Position numbers and translations under genes: made by a program | Notes under the pieces: model-generated | What the model was told of the DNA's origin: nothing | Seen by the model: the letters and a program-made list of their open reading frames with translations, nothing else | Database searches by the model: none | Assembly: GCF_003675895.1 (NCBI RefSeq) | Contig: NZ_ML014765.1 | Span: forward strand, 19,166-83,165 | Direction: 5' to 3' | DNA: 64,000 nt | DNA from: Parashewanella curva | Lineage (GTDB): Bacteria; Pseudomonadota; Gammaproteobacteria; Enterobacterales; Shewanellaceae | In this document: piece by piece, positions 1 to 9,339 of the stretch | Numbering within the stretch: the first letter of the stretch is position 1 | How the letters are laid out: each line of letters opens with the position of its first letter

Positions 1-702
1 GTTCGAGCAAGTAAAGGAACAATTTTTTTAACAGAATATGCTAAAAATCTTGTAATTAGAAAAACAGGAAGCATCTCTAGAACTCAAATTATTCCTCATG
101 GTGTCAATAGCATATTTAAACTTAATATTTCACATGTAAAGCTGAGTTTATTAGAGCCAGTTTCTGTTATTTATGTTTCCAACTATTCAATGTATAAGAA
201 CCAATGGAATGTTGTACAAGCAGTTGATCAGCTTAATAAAGAAGGTTACTCAATTAACCTTGCTTTAGCAGGGGGGGGCGGGGGTAAAGCAAAAAAATTA
301 ACTGACTCTGCTATGTGTAATGCAAAATGTCCTCAAAATTTTCATGATCTAGGGCGAGTTCAGCATTCTGATTTACCAAAGTTGATTGCCAAACACGACA
401 TTTTTCTTTTTGCTTCCTCTTGTGAGACAATATCTATAACTTTACTCGAAGGGATGGCATCTTTTAAGCCTATTGCATGTTCAAATAAAGGACCAATGCC
501 TGAAGTTTTAGGCAATAACGGTGTGTTTTTTGATCCAGAAGATCCATTTTCAATAAAGTTAGCCTTAAAAAAAATTATGTTAAATTCTGATAGTGAAAAT
601 TATAAATTGGCGTTTGGCGCATTTGAACGATCAAAATACTTTTCTTGGGAGAATTGTTCCCGTGAAACTTGGAATTTCATTGAGAAAACACTAGAGGAAT
701 AG
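1..702 (+). CDS. Glycosyltransferase family 4 (5'-truncated by window edge)
   Basis: The open frame runs from base 1 with no stop, so the gene begins upstream of the window; the first ATG inside (190) is internal. The visible 233 codons read as the C-terminal half of a GT-B glycosyltransferase of family 4. An IPHGVNS.F motif precedes the second Rossmann domain, followed by LALAGGGG, a short HDIFLFASSCETISITLLEGMA block (the E-x7-E-like nucleotide-sugar site) and PEVLGNNGVFFDPED. It probably adds one sugar of the O-unit on the cytoplasmic face of the inner membrane. One base separates it from the next gene, so they are co-transcribed. A run of eight G, one C and five G at 271-284 encodes the poly-glycine loop. 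Confidence 0.85.
   Translation, partial: VRASKGTIFLTEYAKNLVIRKTGSISRTQIIPHGVNSIFKLNISHVKLSLLEPVSVIYVSNYSMYKNQWNVVQAVDQLNKEGYSINLALAGGGGGKAKKLTDSAMCNAKCPQNFHDLGRVQHSDLPKLIAKHDIFLFASSCETISITLLEGMASFKPIACSNKGPMPEVLGNNGVFFDPEDPFSIKLALKKIMLNSDSENYKLAFGAFERSKYFSWENCSRETWNFIEKTLEE
271..284 (+). repeat. G8-C-G5 homopolymer tract inside glycosyltransferase gene
   Basis: Eight consecutive G, one C, then five G lie within the coding frame and encode glycines of the nucleotide-binding loop. Such tracts slip easily during replication. The frame is open in this copy. Confidence 0.7.
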
Positions 703-703
703 A

Positions 704-1828
704 ATGAGAATTTGCACAAAATGTGTAATGGATACCACAGATTCTAAAATAACATTTGATGAAAATGGAGTTTGTGATCATTGCAATACCTATTTTTCAG
801 ATATCTTGCCAAAATGGAATCCAGATGGCATTGACGAGTCCGAATTATACAAATTAGCCGAAAAAATCAAACAAGAAGGTAAAGGTCAAGATTTCGACTG
901 CATTATTGGTATGAGCGGGGGGATTGATAGTTCTTACCTTTTATATCTTGCGAAAGAAAAACTCGGGCTTAGACCTCTTGTTTTTCATGTTGATGCGGGT
1001 TGGAACTCCCAAGAAGCGGTCAATAACATTGAGCGCTTGGTTGATGGCTTAGGGCTTGATCTTTATACTGAAGTGATTGATTGGGAGGAAATGAAAGATC
1101 TACAACTTTCATTTTTCAAAGCAGGTGTTTCACATACCGATACGCCGCAAGATCACGCTTTCTTTGCGACAATGTATAAGTTTGCTTCTAAACATGGTGT
1201 TAAAAATATTTTAACTGGTGGTAATTACTCCACCGAGTGTATCCGTAATCCTTTAGAGTGGATGTATTATCAATCTGATAGTCGTCAGCTAAAAGATATT
1301 CATGATAAGTTTGGTACACGTCCTCTTAAACGCTTTCCAGTGACAAACATCCTTTGGCACAAAGTCTATTTACCTTATTTCAAAGGAATTAAGGTGACTC
1401 GTCCTTTAGACTACATGAAATATAACAAAGAAGAAGCGACTCAACTTCTCGAAAACAAATTTGGTTACCAGCGTTATCCTCAAAAACATTTTGAGTCACG
1501 CTTCACACGTTTTTATGAAGGGTATTGGTTACCTGCGAAATTTGGCTATGATACTCGTAAAGTTCAGTTTTCAAGTCTAATTCTAACGGGGCAAATGACT
1601 CGCGATGAAGCTCTTGAGCAACTTAAAAAGCCAGCAATGACTGAAGAGCAGGTTCGCCAGGAATTTGAGTATATTGCTAATAAGCTGGGTATCTCTGTTG
1701 AAGAGTTACGTGGTTATTTCGATGCTCCAAACAAAACGTATCGCGATTATAAGTCTCAGCAAGGGATATATGATGTTGGTGCGAAAGTCTTGCGCGCATT
1801 TGGTCTGGAAAAAGGAGGCAAGCGTTGA
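704..1828 (+). CDS. wbpG: N-acetyl sugar amidotransferase (WbpG/PseA family)
   Basis: ATP-dependent amidotransferase that converts an N-acetyl group of a nucleotide-sugar to an acetamidino group, using ammonia from a HisH/HisF-like partner pair (family knowledge from Pseudomonas WbpG and Campylobacter PseA). The 374-residue protein has an N-terminal zinc-type cluster with C4, C7, C24 and C27, then a PP-loop SGGIDS at 71-76 typical of N-type ATP pyrophosphatases. The next two genes are exactly the expected HisH and HisF paralogues, and the three overlap or abut, which supports the call strongly. The stop overlaps the TTG start of hisH by 4 bases. The target sugar cannot be told from the sequence. 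Confidence 0.9.
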   Translation: MRICTKCVMDTTDSKITFDENGVCDHCNTYFSDILPKWNPDGIDESELYKLAEKIKQEGKGQDFDCIIGMSGGIDSSYLLYLAKEKLGLRPLVFHVDAGWNSQEAVNNIERLVDGLGLDLYTEVIDWEEMKDLQLSFFKAGVSHTDTPQDHAFFATMYKFASKHGVKNILTGGNYSTECIRNPLEWMYYQSDSRQLKDIHDKFGTRPLKRFPVTNILWHKVYLPYFKGIKVTRPLDYMKYNKEEATQLLENKFGYQRYPQKHFESRFTRFYEGYWLPAKFGYDTRKVQFSSLILTGQMTRDEALEQLKKPAMTEEQVRQEFEYIANKLGISVEELRGYFDAPNKTYRDYKSQQGIYDVGAKVLRAFGLEKGGKR

Positions 1829-2442
1829 TTGCGATTGTCGACTATGGCTTAGGAAATATTCGTGCTTTTGGGAATATATACAAACGCTTAGGGATCCCTT
1901 ATTGCTTTGCCAAAACCAAGGAAGAATTGGCACAAGCGAGTAAGATTATTTTACCCGGTGTGGGTTCTTTTGATTATGCGATGGAGCTTTTAAATAATTC
2001 AGGGCTTCGTGAGCAATTAGATGAGCTCGTATTAGAAAAAAAAGTCCCAGTAATCGGTATTTGTGTTGGTATGCAAATCATGGCAAAGGGAAGTGAAGAA
2101 GGCAAAAGTAAAGGACTCGGCTGGTTAGATACCACTGTGGTTAAGTTTTCTGATGATAACGAACTAGAGTTTCCATTACCTCATATGGGGTGGAATAATT
2201 TGTCATTGCAAAAAGATGACCCACTTTTTGATGATCTCGATATAAATCCTCTTTTTTACTTTTTACACTCATATCACTTTGATGCCGATTATGAGCATGT
2301 CATAGCGTCGGCAAAATACTCGGAACGCATTGGCTGTATCGTAAAAAAAGAAAACATTTATGGTATTCAGTGTCACCCTGAAAAGAGCCACCATAATGGT
2401 GTCAATTTGCTGAAAAATTTTGCAGAGGTAGCTAATGCTTAG
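1825..2442 (+). CDS. hisH: HisH-like glutamine amidotransferase subunit for the amidino-sugar pathway
   Basis: Class I glutamine amidotransferase that releases ammonia from glutamine and passes it to the HisF-like partner. The triad is visible: Cys80 in GICVGMQ, and His184 and Glu186 in CHPEKS. The length, 205 residues, is normal. The start is a TTG at 1825, supported by a strong AAAGGAGG ribosome site at 1811-1818 and a 4-base overlap with the upstream stop. Because it is embedded between wbpG and hisF in a polysaccharide cluster, and no other histidine gene is present, it is taken as the O-antigen paralogue (HisH2) and not the histidine-biosynthesis enzyme. It overlaps the next gene by 8 bases, suggesting translational coupling. 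Confidence 0.9.
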   Translation: MIAIVDYGLGNIRAFGNIYKRLGIPYCFAKTKEELAQASKIILPGVGSFDYAMELLNNSGLREQLDELVLEKKVPVIGICVGMQIMAKGSEEGKSKGLGWLDTTVVKFSDDNELEFPLPHMGWNNLSLQKDDPLFDDLDINPLFYFLHSYHFDADYEHVIASAKYSERIGCIVKKENIYGIQCHPEKSHHNGVNLLKNFAEVANA

Positions 2443-3199
2443 GTCGCGTGTTATTCCTGTTCTTTTAGTGCGTGATAAAGGTTTAGTTAAAACCACTAAG
2501 TTTTCAGATGACAAATATGTTGGTGATCCGCTCAATGCAGTTCGAATTTTCAATGAAAAAGAAGCAGACGAACTAACCATTTTTGATATTGATGCAACTG
2601 TGCATGGTAATGAACCAGATTATAAGACAATTGAGAACTGGGCTGCTGAGTGTAGAATGCCACTTTGCTATGGTGGTGGAATTAAAACGGCTGAGCAAGC
2701 ACTTAAAATCTTGTCCTTAGGTGTTGAAAAAGTGGCACTAAGCGCAGCAGCTATCAACAATCCTCAGTTGATTAAAGTGATTGCACAACAAGTTGGTAAT
2801 CAAAGTGTTGTTGTAGTTCTTGACGTTAAGAAAAAGCTATTTGGTAGCTATAAGGTTTATACTCATAACGGTAAAAAAGCAGTTGATATCGATTTATTTG
2901 ATTTTATAAAAACAGTTGAATCTCTGGGTGCAGGCGAAATCGTTATAAATAATATCGACCTTGATGGCTCTATGAAAGGCTATGATCTAAGCCTATTAAA
3001 AAAACTGAAAGCAGCAGTATCGATTCCTTTAACCATTTGTGGTGGGGCAGGTTCTCATTCTGATTTAAAACATGTGATTAGCACGTATTCTCCAATAGGC
3101 GTCGCAGCAGGTAGTTTATTTGTTTTCAAGGGTAAATATAGAGCGGTCTTGATTAACTACCCAAACTCAAGTGAAAAGAATTCTTTATTTTCTAATTAG
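2435..3199 (+). CDS. hisF: HisF-like cyclase/ammonia-channel subunit for the amidino-sugar pathway
   Basis: A (beta/alpha)8-barrel of the HisF family, 254 residues. Visible family signatures are [16 protein letters not shown] at the N-terminus, [28 protein letters not shown] and ICGGAGS with phosphate-binding glycines. In histidine synthesis HisF forms IGP and AICAR; in this context (next to wbpG and hisH) it is expected to act as the ammonia channel for WbpG, as in P. aeruginosa serotype O5 clusters. The C-terminal [10 protein letters not shown] segment also matches O-antigen HisF2 proteins. It is translationally coupled to hisH by an 8-base overlap. Confidence 0.9.
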   Translation: MLRSRVIPVLLVRDKGLVKTTKFSDDKYVGDPLNAVRIFNEKEADELTIFDIDATVHGNEPDYKTIENWAAECRMPLCYGGGIKTAEQALKILSLGVEKVALSAAAINNPQLIKVIAQQVGNQSVVVVLDVKKKLFGSYKVYTHNGKKAVDIDLFDFIKTVESLGAGEIVINNIDLDGSMKGYDLSLLKKLKAAVSIPLTICGGAGSHSDLKHVISTYSPIGVAAGSLFVFKGKYRAVLINYPNSSEKNSLFSN

Positions 3200-3207
3200 G
3201 TAATTTG

Positions 3208-5319
3208 ATGCAACAAGTATTACAAAATCTTGCCAATGGTGAAACATCATTGGTCGATGTTCCTTGCCCAAATTCGAAAAATGGTCATGTACTAATTCAA
3301 ACAACTAAAACATTAGTTTCTGTTGGCACCGAGCGAATGCTTGTTGATTTTGGTAAAGCAGGGTGGATTGAAAAGGCTCGTTCTCAACCTGACAAAGTCA
3401 AAATGGTTTTAGAAAAAGTTAAAACTGATGGACTTTCTGCCACTTATGATGCTGTTAAATCTAAGTTAGACCAGCCTTTACCGCTAGGTTATTGTAACGT
3501 TGGCACTGTAATGGATGGTAGTGACACTGGGTTCGAGCAAGGTACTCGTGTTGTATCAAACGGTAACCATGCTGAAGTGGTAAGAGTACCTAAAAATTTA
3601 GTTACGGCGATTCCTGAGGGAGTTGATGATGAAACTGCCTCGTTTACAGTTCTTGGTGCAATTGCGATGCAAGGCATCCGGTTAATCAAGCCGACCATCG
3701 GAGAAGCGGTTGTTGTAACGGGTTTAGGTTTAATTGGTTTATTAGCTGTTCAGATATTAAAAGCTAATGGCTGTCGTGTTCTGGGCATTGACTTTGACTC
3801 ATCTAAATGTGAACTCGCTAAGCAGTTTGGTGCTGAGGTTGTTGACTTATCCAAAGGTGAAGACCCATTAGTTGCTGCTGAAGCTTTTTCTCGTGGACGT
3901 GGTGTTGATGCGGTATTAATCACTGCAAGCTCAAAAAGCAATGACATCATGCATCAAGCAGCAACCATGTGCCGTAAACGCGGTCGAATCGTTTTAGTTG
4001 GGGTTGTTGGCTTAGAGTTGAGCCGTGCGGATCTCTATGAAAAAGAGCTTACTTTCCAAGTGTCTTGTTCTTATGGCCCAGGTCGATATGATGATGAATA
4101 TGAAGCTAAAGGGAAGGACTATCCTTTTGCGTTCGTTCGTTGGACAGAGCAACGAAACTTTGAAGCTATTTTAGATTTGATGGCTGCAGGTGCTATCGAC
4201 ATTAAACCTTTAGTAAGTCATCGATTTGTTATTGATGATGCAAAAGAAGCATACGCTAAGCTTGATGACAAAGCCTCTTTAGGTATTGTTCTTGATTACA
4301 GTAGTTCTGATCCTGAAAAATTAACTCAATCGACCGTTAATCTTGGAGCAATCTCGGCTCCTTCTAAAGGAAAAGGTAATGTGGCCTTTATTGGCGGTGG
4401 TAACTATGCATCAAGAGTGCTTATTCCAGCATTTAAAAAAGCTGGTGCTAATTTGACTTCTATCGTCACTAGCGGTGGGATCAGTGCTGTACACCATGGT
4501 AACAAAAATGGCTTCGGATCTGCTTCAACCGATTTGCAGCAAGCTCTTGATGACAAAACAGATACAGTGGTCATTGCTACTCAGCATAACCTGCATGCAT
4601 CACAAGCTATTGCTGCACTAGAGAAAGGCAAGCATGTATTTGTAGAAAAGCCGTTAGCGTTAAATCATGAAGAAATTAATGCATTAGAAGCCGCTCAGAG
4701 AGCTTCGAATAGCATTGTTATGGTCGGATATAACCGCCGTTTTGCTCCTCAAGTTCAAAAAATGAAAGCGTTACTGAGTAACAAATCTGCACCGAAGACG
4801 TTTATCATGACCATGAATGCTGGTGATATACCTAAAGATCATTGGACTCAAGATCCAAGCGTTGGCGGTGGCCGGATTATTGGTGAAGCTTGTCATTATA
4901 TTGACTTAATGCGCTTTTTATCAGGCTCTGAGATTTCTTCCTTCAACGCTGTAAAAATGGGTGAAAATGACTTTGTTGAAGTGACTGAAGACAAGGCAAT
5001 CATAACCCTGACTTTTAAAGATGGCTCAATCGGTACGATTCATTATTTTGCTAACGGTGGCAAGTCATTTCCAAAAGAAAGAATAGAAGTATTCTGTGAC
5101 GATGCTGTGCTGCAGTTAGACAATTTCCGTAAATTAACAGGATTTGGCTGGAAAGGGTTTGATAAAATGAACCTTTGGTCACAAGATAAAGGGCAAGCTA
5201 ATTGCACTAAGACATTTATGCAGTCAGTGATATCTGGCTCTGCTAGCCCAATCCCTCATGAGGAAATTTTTGAGGTGGCGCGAATATCCGTTGATATTGC
5301 AGAACATCTCAGGAGTTAA
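3208..5319 (+). CDS. Bi-domain oxidoreductase: zinc-type alcohol dehydrogenase-like fused to Gfo/Idh/MocA
   Basis: A fusion of two dehydrogenase modules, about 703 residues. Residues 1 to about 370 are MDR-like, with a VVTGLGLIGLLAVQ Rossmann loop near 175. From about 390 a second Rossmann loop, VAFIGGGNYA, begins a Gfo/Idh/MocA oxidoreductase with the family's EKPLALN motif near 485. Such fusions occur in O-antigen and exopolysaccharide clusters next to heparinase II/III-like genes, as here; their substrate is not established. I chose ATG 3208 over the TTG immediately before it. A strong hairpin follows the gene. Confidence 0.85.
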   Translation: MQQVLQNLANGETSLVDVPCPNSKNGHVLIQTTKTLVSVGTERMLVDFGKAGWIEKARSQPDKVKMVLEKVKTDGLSATYDAVKSKLDQPLPLGYCNVGTVMDGSDTGFEQGTRVVSNGNHAEVVRVPKNLVTAIPEGVDDETASFTVLGAIAMQGIRLIKPTIGEAVVVTGLGLIGLLAVQILKANGCRVLGIDFDSSKCELAKQFGAEVVDLSKGEDPLVAAEAFSRGRGVDAVLITASSKSNDIMHQAATMCRKRGRIVLVGVVGLELSRADLYEKELTFQVSCSYGPGRYDDEYEAKGKDYPFAFVRWTEQRNFEAILDLMAAGAIDIKPLVSHRFVIDDAKEAYAKLDDKASLGIVLDYSSSDPEKLTQSTVNLGAISAPSKGKGNVAFIGGGNYASRVLIPAFKKAGANLTSIVTSGGISAVHHGNKNGFGSASTDLQQALDDKTDTVVIATQHNLHASQAIAALEKGKHVFVEKPLALNHEEINALEAAQRASNSIVMVGYNRRFAPQVQKMKALLSNKSAPKTFIMTMNAGDIPKDHWTQDPSVGGGRIIGEACHYIDLMRFLSGSEISSFNAVKMGENDFVEVTEDKAIITLTFKDGSIGTIHYFANGGKSFPKERIEVFCDDAVLQLDNFRKLTGFGWKGFDKMNLWSQDKGQANCTKTFMQSVISGSASPIPHEEIFEVARISVDIAEHLRS

Positions 5320-5323
5320 TTTC

Positions 5324-5342
5324 AAGGGGGCTTAGCCCCCTT
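5324..5342 (+). terminator. Intra-cluster hairpin terminator
   Basis: Perfect 8-bp arms, AAGGGGGC and GCCCCCTT, with a 3-base TTA loop lie directly after the bi-domain oxidoreductase stop and are followed by TTTCGTTTATTT. It fits an intrinsic terminator, perhaps partial and read through by RfaH-type antitermination, because polysaccharide genes continue downstream. Confidence 0.75.
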
Positions 5343-5352
5343 TCGTTTATTT

Positions 5353-6984
5353 ATGAAAAAATTATTATTACTATTTCACACTGTTAAGTGTCTAAAGTGG
5401 CCTCAATTTTATTTTAGATTTTACCGTAAGTTTTTTAAACCTAAGGTAACTGAGCAATTTAATCAATACGTTGTAAAAAGAAGTCATCTTTGGAAAAGTG
5501 TTGAGCTTTTTGAAGAGAAAATTACTTTTGATTATCGAGCTACATTTTTAAATCATTCTAAAACACTTAATTTTCCCGTTGATTGGAATGATGAATCTCA
5601 TAGTAAACTTTGGACGTATAACCTTCATTATTTTGAAGAACTTTTATCAATAAATTCAGATCAGAAACGCGACTTTCATTCTGAGTTAATTGAACAGTGG
5701 ATCCAAGATAATCCTATAGGAAAGGGGAATGGTTGGGAGCCTTATCCTATCTCTTTACGTGTTCCCAACATATTTAAAGCTTGGCTCTCAGGAATGGAGC
5801 TTACTCCGTCCATGTTTGAGAGCTTGCATGCTCAAGCTAGTTATCTTTCTAATGATTTAGAAAAGCACCTCTTAGGAAATCATTATTTTGTCAATTTAAA
5901 GGCATTGCTTTTTGCTGGAGTCATTTTTAAAAATTCTCGATGGCTGAATATAGCTGAAAAAGGCTTGCTGAAAGAAATTCCTGAACAGATTTTAGATGAT
6001 GGCTTCAACTTTGAACTTACACCCATGTATCATTCACTTATCCTTGTTGATATGTTGGACATGTGTAATTTATGTCGCTCTTATCCAGAATCTGTTTCAT
6101 CTGAACTATCAAGGCTAATTGAAAAATATATTCCTAAAATGCTTCATTGTATGGAAGCTATATCTCATCCTGATGGCGGTGTATCCTTCTTTAATGATTC
6201 AGTTGACGGAATTGCTCCTCAACAAGCGTTAATAAAAAATTATGCAAAAGGCTTAGGCTTTCAATCTGAGAACTTCAATTTAGAAAACGCCCAAGTGTTT
6301 GATTTGAAACATTCGGGATATTTGGTTGCAACCCTCAAAGGCCTAAAAGTCATTTTTGATGCTAGCAATGTTGGGCCTGATTATATCCCAGGTCACGCTC
6401 ATGCAGATACGTTGTCATTCGAGATGTCTATTGGGCCTGAAAGAGTTTTCGTTAATACTGGTATTTCTCAGTATGGGTTGTCACCTCAGCGTTTAATAGA
6501 AAGAAAAACAATTTCTCATAACACAATTGAAGTAGACAATAAAGATTCCTCACAGGTTTGGAGTGGCTTTAGAGTAGCTAAGCGAGCTCGAATTAACTGG
6601 CGCTATGCTGAAATTAAAGGCGATGGAGTTATTTTAAGCGCAAGTCACAATGGTTATGAAAATATCATTGGTGGATGCGAACATGCTCGTACAATTGAGT
6701 TAGGTACAAATAGCTTTGTTATCTCTGACAAAATTAAAGGTCAATTTAATACTGCGATATCACGGCTTTACTTTCACCCTGATTTAAGTGTCACTTTAAG
6801 TGAAGGGATGCTTGCAGTTGAGGGACAGCATTTTTCTATGCGGTGTGACTTATCAAGCTTAGATGTGTGTTTAAAAGAATCTCTGTGGCATCCAGAGTTT
6901 GGTTTATCACGAGCAAACAAGGTATTGGAAACAAAGATGGAGACAGATGCTCTTTCTTTAAATTTTTTATGGAATAAAAAGTAG
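5353..6984 (+). CDS. Heparinase II/III family protein (putative polysaccharide lyase)
   Basis: A 543-residue protein. The N-terminal half is alpha-helical, with YNLHYFEEL, GWEPYPISLRVPN and GNHYFVNLKAL, as in the alginate-lyase/heparinase toroid. The C-terminal half is beta-rich and begins after GHAHADTLSFE around residue 347, the family's catalytic and metal-site region. No signal peptide is evident; the N-terminus is basic, and the protein may act in the cytoplasm or leave by another route. Relatives are regularly encoded in O-antigen clusters beside the two-domain oxidoreductase, which is the gene just upstream. Whether it cleaves, edits or modifies the polymer is unknown. Confidence 0.8.
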   Translation: MKKLLLLFHTVKCLKWPQFYFRFYRKFFKPKVTEQFNQYVVKRSHLWKSVELFEEKITFDYRATFLNHSKTLNFPVDWNDESHSKLWTYNLHYFEELLSINSDQKRDFHSELIEQWIQDNPIGKGNGWEPYPISLRVPNIFKAWLSGMELTPSMFESLHAQASYLSNDLEKHLLGNHYFVNLKALLFAGVIFKNSRWLNIAEKGLLKEIPEQILDDGFNFELTPMYHSLILVDMLDMCNLCRSYPESVSSELSRLIEKYIPKMLHCMEAISHPDGGVSFFNDSVDGIAPQQALIKNYAKGLGFQSENFNLENAQVFDLKHSGYLVATLKGLKVIFDASNVGPDYIPGHAHADTLSFEMSIGPERVFVNTGISQYGLSPQRLIERKTISHNTIEVDNKDSSQVWSGFRVAKRARINWRYAEIKGDGVILSASHNGYENIIGGCEHARTIELGTNSFVISDKIKGQFNTAISRLYFHPDLSVTLSEGMLAVEGQHFSMRCDLSSLDVCLKESLWHPEFGLSRANKVLETKMETDALSLNFLWNKK

Positions 6985-6985
6985 T

Positions 6986-8218
6986 ATGCATATTCTTTTT
7001 CTGACAGATAACTTTCCTCCAGAAGGTAATGCTCCTGCATCCAGAACTTATGAACACACTAGAGAGTGGGTTAAAGCTGGTCACAAAGTAACAGTAATAA
7101 CTTGTGCACCAAACTTCCCTGAAGGTAAAGTCTTTGAGGGTTACAAAAATTCATGGTTCAGTAAAAGTAAAGTTGAAGGCATTAATGTTTGGCGTGTTAA
7201 AACTTACATTACGGCCAATGAAGGGTTTATCAAGCGTATCTTAGACTTTATTTCTTTTATGCTGAGTAGCTTTATTTTTGGTCTATTTAGTAAAAAAGTT
7301 GATGTTGTTATTGGTACTTCACCTCAATTTTTTACTGTTATTTCAGCTTGGGCTTTAGCAAAGCTTAAAAGCGTGCCCTTTGTTTTTGAACTACGTGACA
7401 TTTGGCCTGCATCTATTACTGCCGTTGGTGCAATGAAAAAGAACAAGATTATTCAGATACTGGAAAAAGTTGAGATGTTTTTATACAAGCAAGCTGACTT
7501 GATCGTGTCTGTCACTCATAGTTTCAAAAAGGAGTTAATCGAGAGAGGTGTTGATGGCAATAAAATAGACGTTGTCCTAAATGGTGTTGATCTCTGTAAG
7601 TATCACCCCACTGATAAAAGTAAATCTATTTTCGCTAAAAAATATAAACTTGAAGACAAATTTGTTGCCGGGTATATCGGCACTCACGGTTTGGCTCATG
7701 GCTTATCTACTATCGTGGAAGCCGCTGAACTCTTAAAAGAACATGATGAAATTCGCTTTGTTTTTGCTGGTGGAGGTGCAGAGAGAGACAAGGTTAAGAA
7801 GTTAGTTATTAAGAAAAAATTAGAAAACGTAATTTTGATTGATAGGCAATCTAAAGAGATGATGTCTCAATTGTGGGCTGTTTGTGATATCTCTCTTGTT
7901 CCATTAATTAATAAACCGTTATTTAAGACTGTAATACCTTCCAAAATATTCGAATGTATGGGGATGGGAATACCTTCAGTAATTAGTGTTCCTGAAGGTG
8001 AAGCAACCAAGATAGTTAGAGATACTGACAGTGGATTAGTTGTTGAATCAGAATCTGCAAGTGAAATAGCCAAAGCGGTTCTCGACTTACATTCTAATAA
8101 AGAACAATACGTCAGTTTAAAATTCAATTGCAGTGAAAATTCTTCTTTGTTTGATAGGAGGTTGCTTGCTGATAAAATGCTTAAAATTGTAGAGCGTGTA
8201 GTAAAAAGAGTTGGTTGA
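6986..8218 (+). CDS. wbuB: Glycosyltransferase family 4, WbuB-like
   Basis: A 410-residue GT-B glycosyltransferase. The N-terminus, FLTDNFPPEGNAPASRTYEH, is characteristic of WbuB-like enzymes that act early in O-unit assembly, often on Und-PP-GlcNAc or -FucNAc. The donor-binding half carries VVLNGVDL.KYHP, GYIGTHGLAHGL, FVFAGGGAERD and, near the C-terminus, PSKIFECMGMGIPSV, the acidic nucleotide-sugar site. The central hydrophobic stretch around residue 85-100 may seat it on the membrane. One base separates it from the heparinase-like gene, and the next gene is the initiating WecA-type transferase. Confidence 0.85.
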   Translation: MHILFLTDNFPPEGNAPASRTYEHTREWVKAGHKVTVITCAPNFPEGKVFEGYKNSWFSKSKVEGINVWRVKTYITANEGFIKRILDFISFMLSSFIFGLFSKKVDVVIGTSPQFFTVISAWALAKLKSVPFVFELRDIWPASITAVGAMKKNKIIQILEKVEMFLYKQADLIVSVTHSFKKELIERGVDGNKIDVVLNGVDLCKYHPTDKSKSIFAKKYKLEDKFVAGYIGTHGLAHGLSTIVEAAELLKEHDEIRFVFAGGGAERDKVKKLVIKKKLENVILIDRQSKEMMSQLWAVCDISLVPLINKPLFKTVIPSKIFECMGMGIPSVISVPEGEATKIVRDTDSGLVVESESASEIAKAVLDLHSNKEQYVSLKFNCSENSSLFDRRLLADKMLKIVERVVKRVG

Positions 8219-8250
8219 TTAAAATAACAAACTCTATATAGGTACTATAT

Positions 8251-9294
8251 ATGGAATATTTTCTTGCCTTTATGGGCTCATTTTTATTTACATTGTGCGG
8301 TGTTGCTGCATTAAAACCTCTCGCACAAAAAATGGGGTTAGTTGATATACCGAATGATCGTAAGTTGCATGTTGGTGATACGCCTTTAATTGGTGGGGCA
8401 GCAATTTTTTTGGGTGTGTTGTTTGCGTCGGCAATAATAATGCCTTTAAGTCGAACTTTTAATTTGTACTTATTATCTGCAAGCCTTATTTTAATTTTGG
8501 GGATATTGGATGATAAGTGTGACTTGTCTGTACGCTCAAGACTTTTAGTGCAAGTTTTTGTGGCTTCAATATTGATCTTTGGAGCAAATTTTTACCTTTC
8601 AACATTTGGTTTTATCTTTCATTTTTTTGAGTTTAAGCTTGGGTATATTGGAACCGTAGTTACGGTGGTTGCTGTTATTGGGGCAATTAACGCATTTAAT
8701 ATGGTTGACGGTATTGATGGCTTAGCGGGAGCGCTCAGTTTAGTTACTTTTGGTTCACTTTCATTGCTTCTATATAAAGCTGGTAATCACTGGTTTATAT
8801 TAGCTTTTTTATTTATTCCAGCTATTCTTGCTTATCTCTCATTTAACTTACGCTGGCCTTTTAAAAACGTTACTAAGGTGTTTATGGGCGATGCAGGAAG
8901 CATGTTGATCGGGCTTTCAGTAGTTTGGCTGTTAGTCATTGGTGTTGAATCTGAAAATAGGGCCTTTTCTCCTGTTACAGCATTATATTTAATCGCTATC
9001 CCACTCATGGATATGGCTGCGATAATGTATCGAAGAATGAAGAAGGGTCAATCACCATTTAAGCCAGATAGAGATCATTTGCATCATATTTTCGAACGTG
9101 CAGGCTTCTCACGCCGTCAAACTTTAGTCAGAATATTTTTAGGAGCGATTGTCATTGCTCTAATTGGTTTAATTGGTGAAGCTCTTCATGTACCAGAGTC
9201 CATAATGTTTGTTTTATTTGTCACCATCTTTGTTTTTTATAATTGGGCATTAATGCATGTTTGGCAACTGCTCAAAAGGTTCAGAAAGGATTAA
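8251..9294 (+). CDS. wecA: WecA/MraY-type undecaprenyl-phosphate sugar-1-phosphate transferase
   Basis: An integral membrane enzyme that starts O-unit synthesis by moving a HexNAc-1-phosphate from UDP-sugar to undecaprenyl phosphate. The 347 residues form about ten to eleven hydrophobic segments. Family motifs are present: KLHVGDTPLIGG near the N-terminus, GILDDKCDL, NAFNMVDGIDGLAG, MGDAGSMLIG and DRDHLHHIFERAG. The exact donor (GlcNAc, FucNAc or QuiNAc) cannot be assigned from sequence alone. It is the last intact gene of the polysaccharide cluster; two bases after its stop a galU-like start codon begins and is cut off after about 12 codons. Confidence 0.88.
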   Translation: MEYFLAFMGSFLFTLCGVAALKPLAQKMGLVDIPNDRKLHVGDTPLIGGAAIFLGVLFASAIIMPLSRTFNLYLLSASLILILGILDDKCDLSVRSRLLVQVFVASILIFGANFYLSTFGFIFHFFEFKLGYIGTVVTVVAVIGAINAFNMVDGIDGLAGALSLVTFGSLSLLLYKAGNHWFILAFLFIPAILAYLSFNLRWPFKNVTKVFMGDAGSMLIGLSVVWLLVIGVESENRAFSPVTALYLIAIPLMDMAAIMYRRMKKGQSPFKPDRDHLHHIFERAGFSRRQTLVRIFLGAIVIALIGLIGEALHVPESIMFVLFVTIFVFYNWALMHVWQLLKRFRKD

Positions 9295-9296
9295 AA

Positions 9297-9332
9297 ATGA
9301 AAGCAGTAATTCCAGTTGCAGGGTTAGGAACC
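9297..9332 (+). pseudogene. galU: Vestige of a galU-like nucleotidyltransferase N-terminus
   Basis: An ATG two bases after wecA opens MKAVIPVAGLGT, the near-invariant start of UTP-glucose-1-phosphate uridylyltransferase. The expected R-M-L-P continuation is missing and the frame enters the IS end. Even with the IS and one target copy removed, the frame continues LSSRILLC and stops after about 27 codons, so most of the gene is gone and not merely displaced. No galU remainder was seen to the right of the IS. Confidence 0.6.
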
Positions 9333-9339
9333 TTAAGCA

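Noticed and set aside
1665..1943. Frames overlapping the wbpG/hisH junction
   Set aside because: They lie over two well-supported genes and have no conserved features.
1825..3199. Histidine biosynthesis operon
   Set aside because: Only hisH and hisF are present, sandwiched in a glycan cluster next to wbpG; they are the amidino-sugar paralogues.
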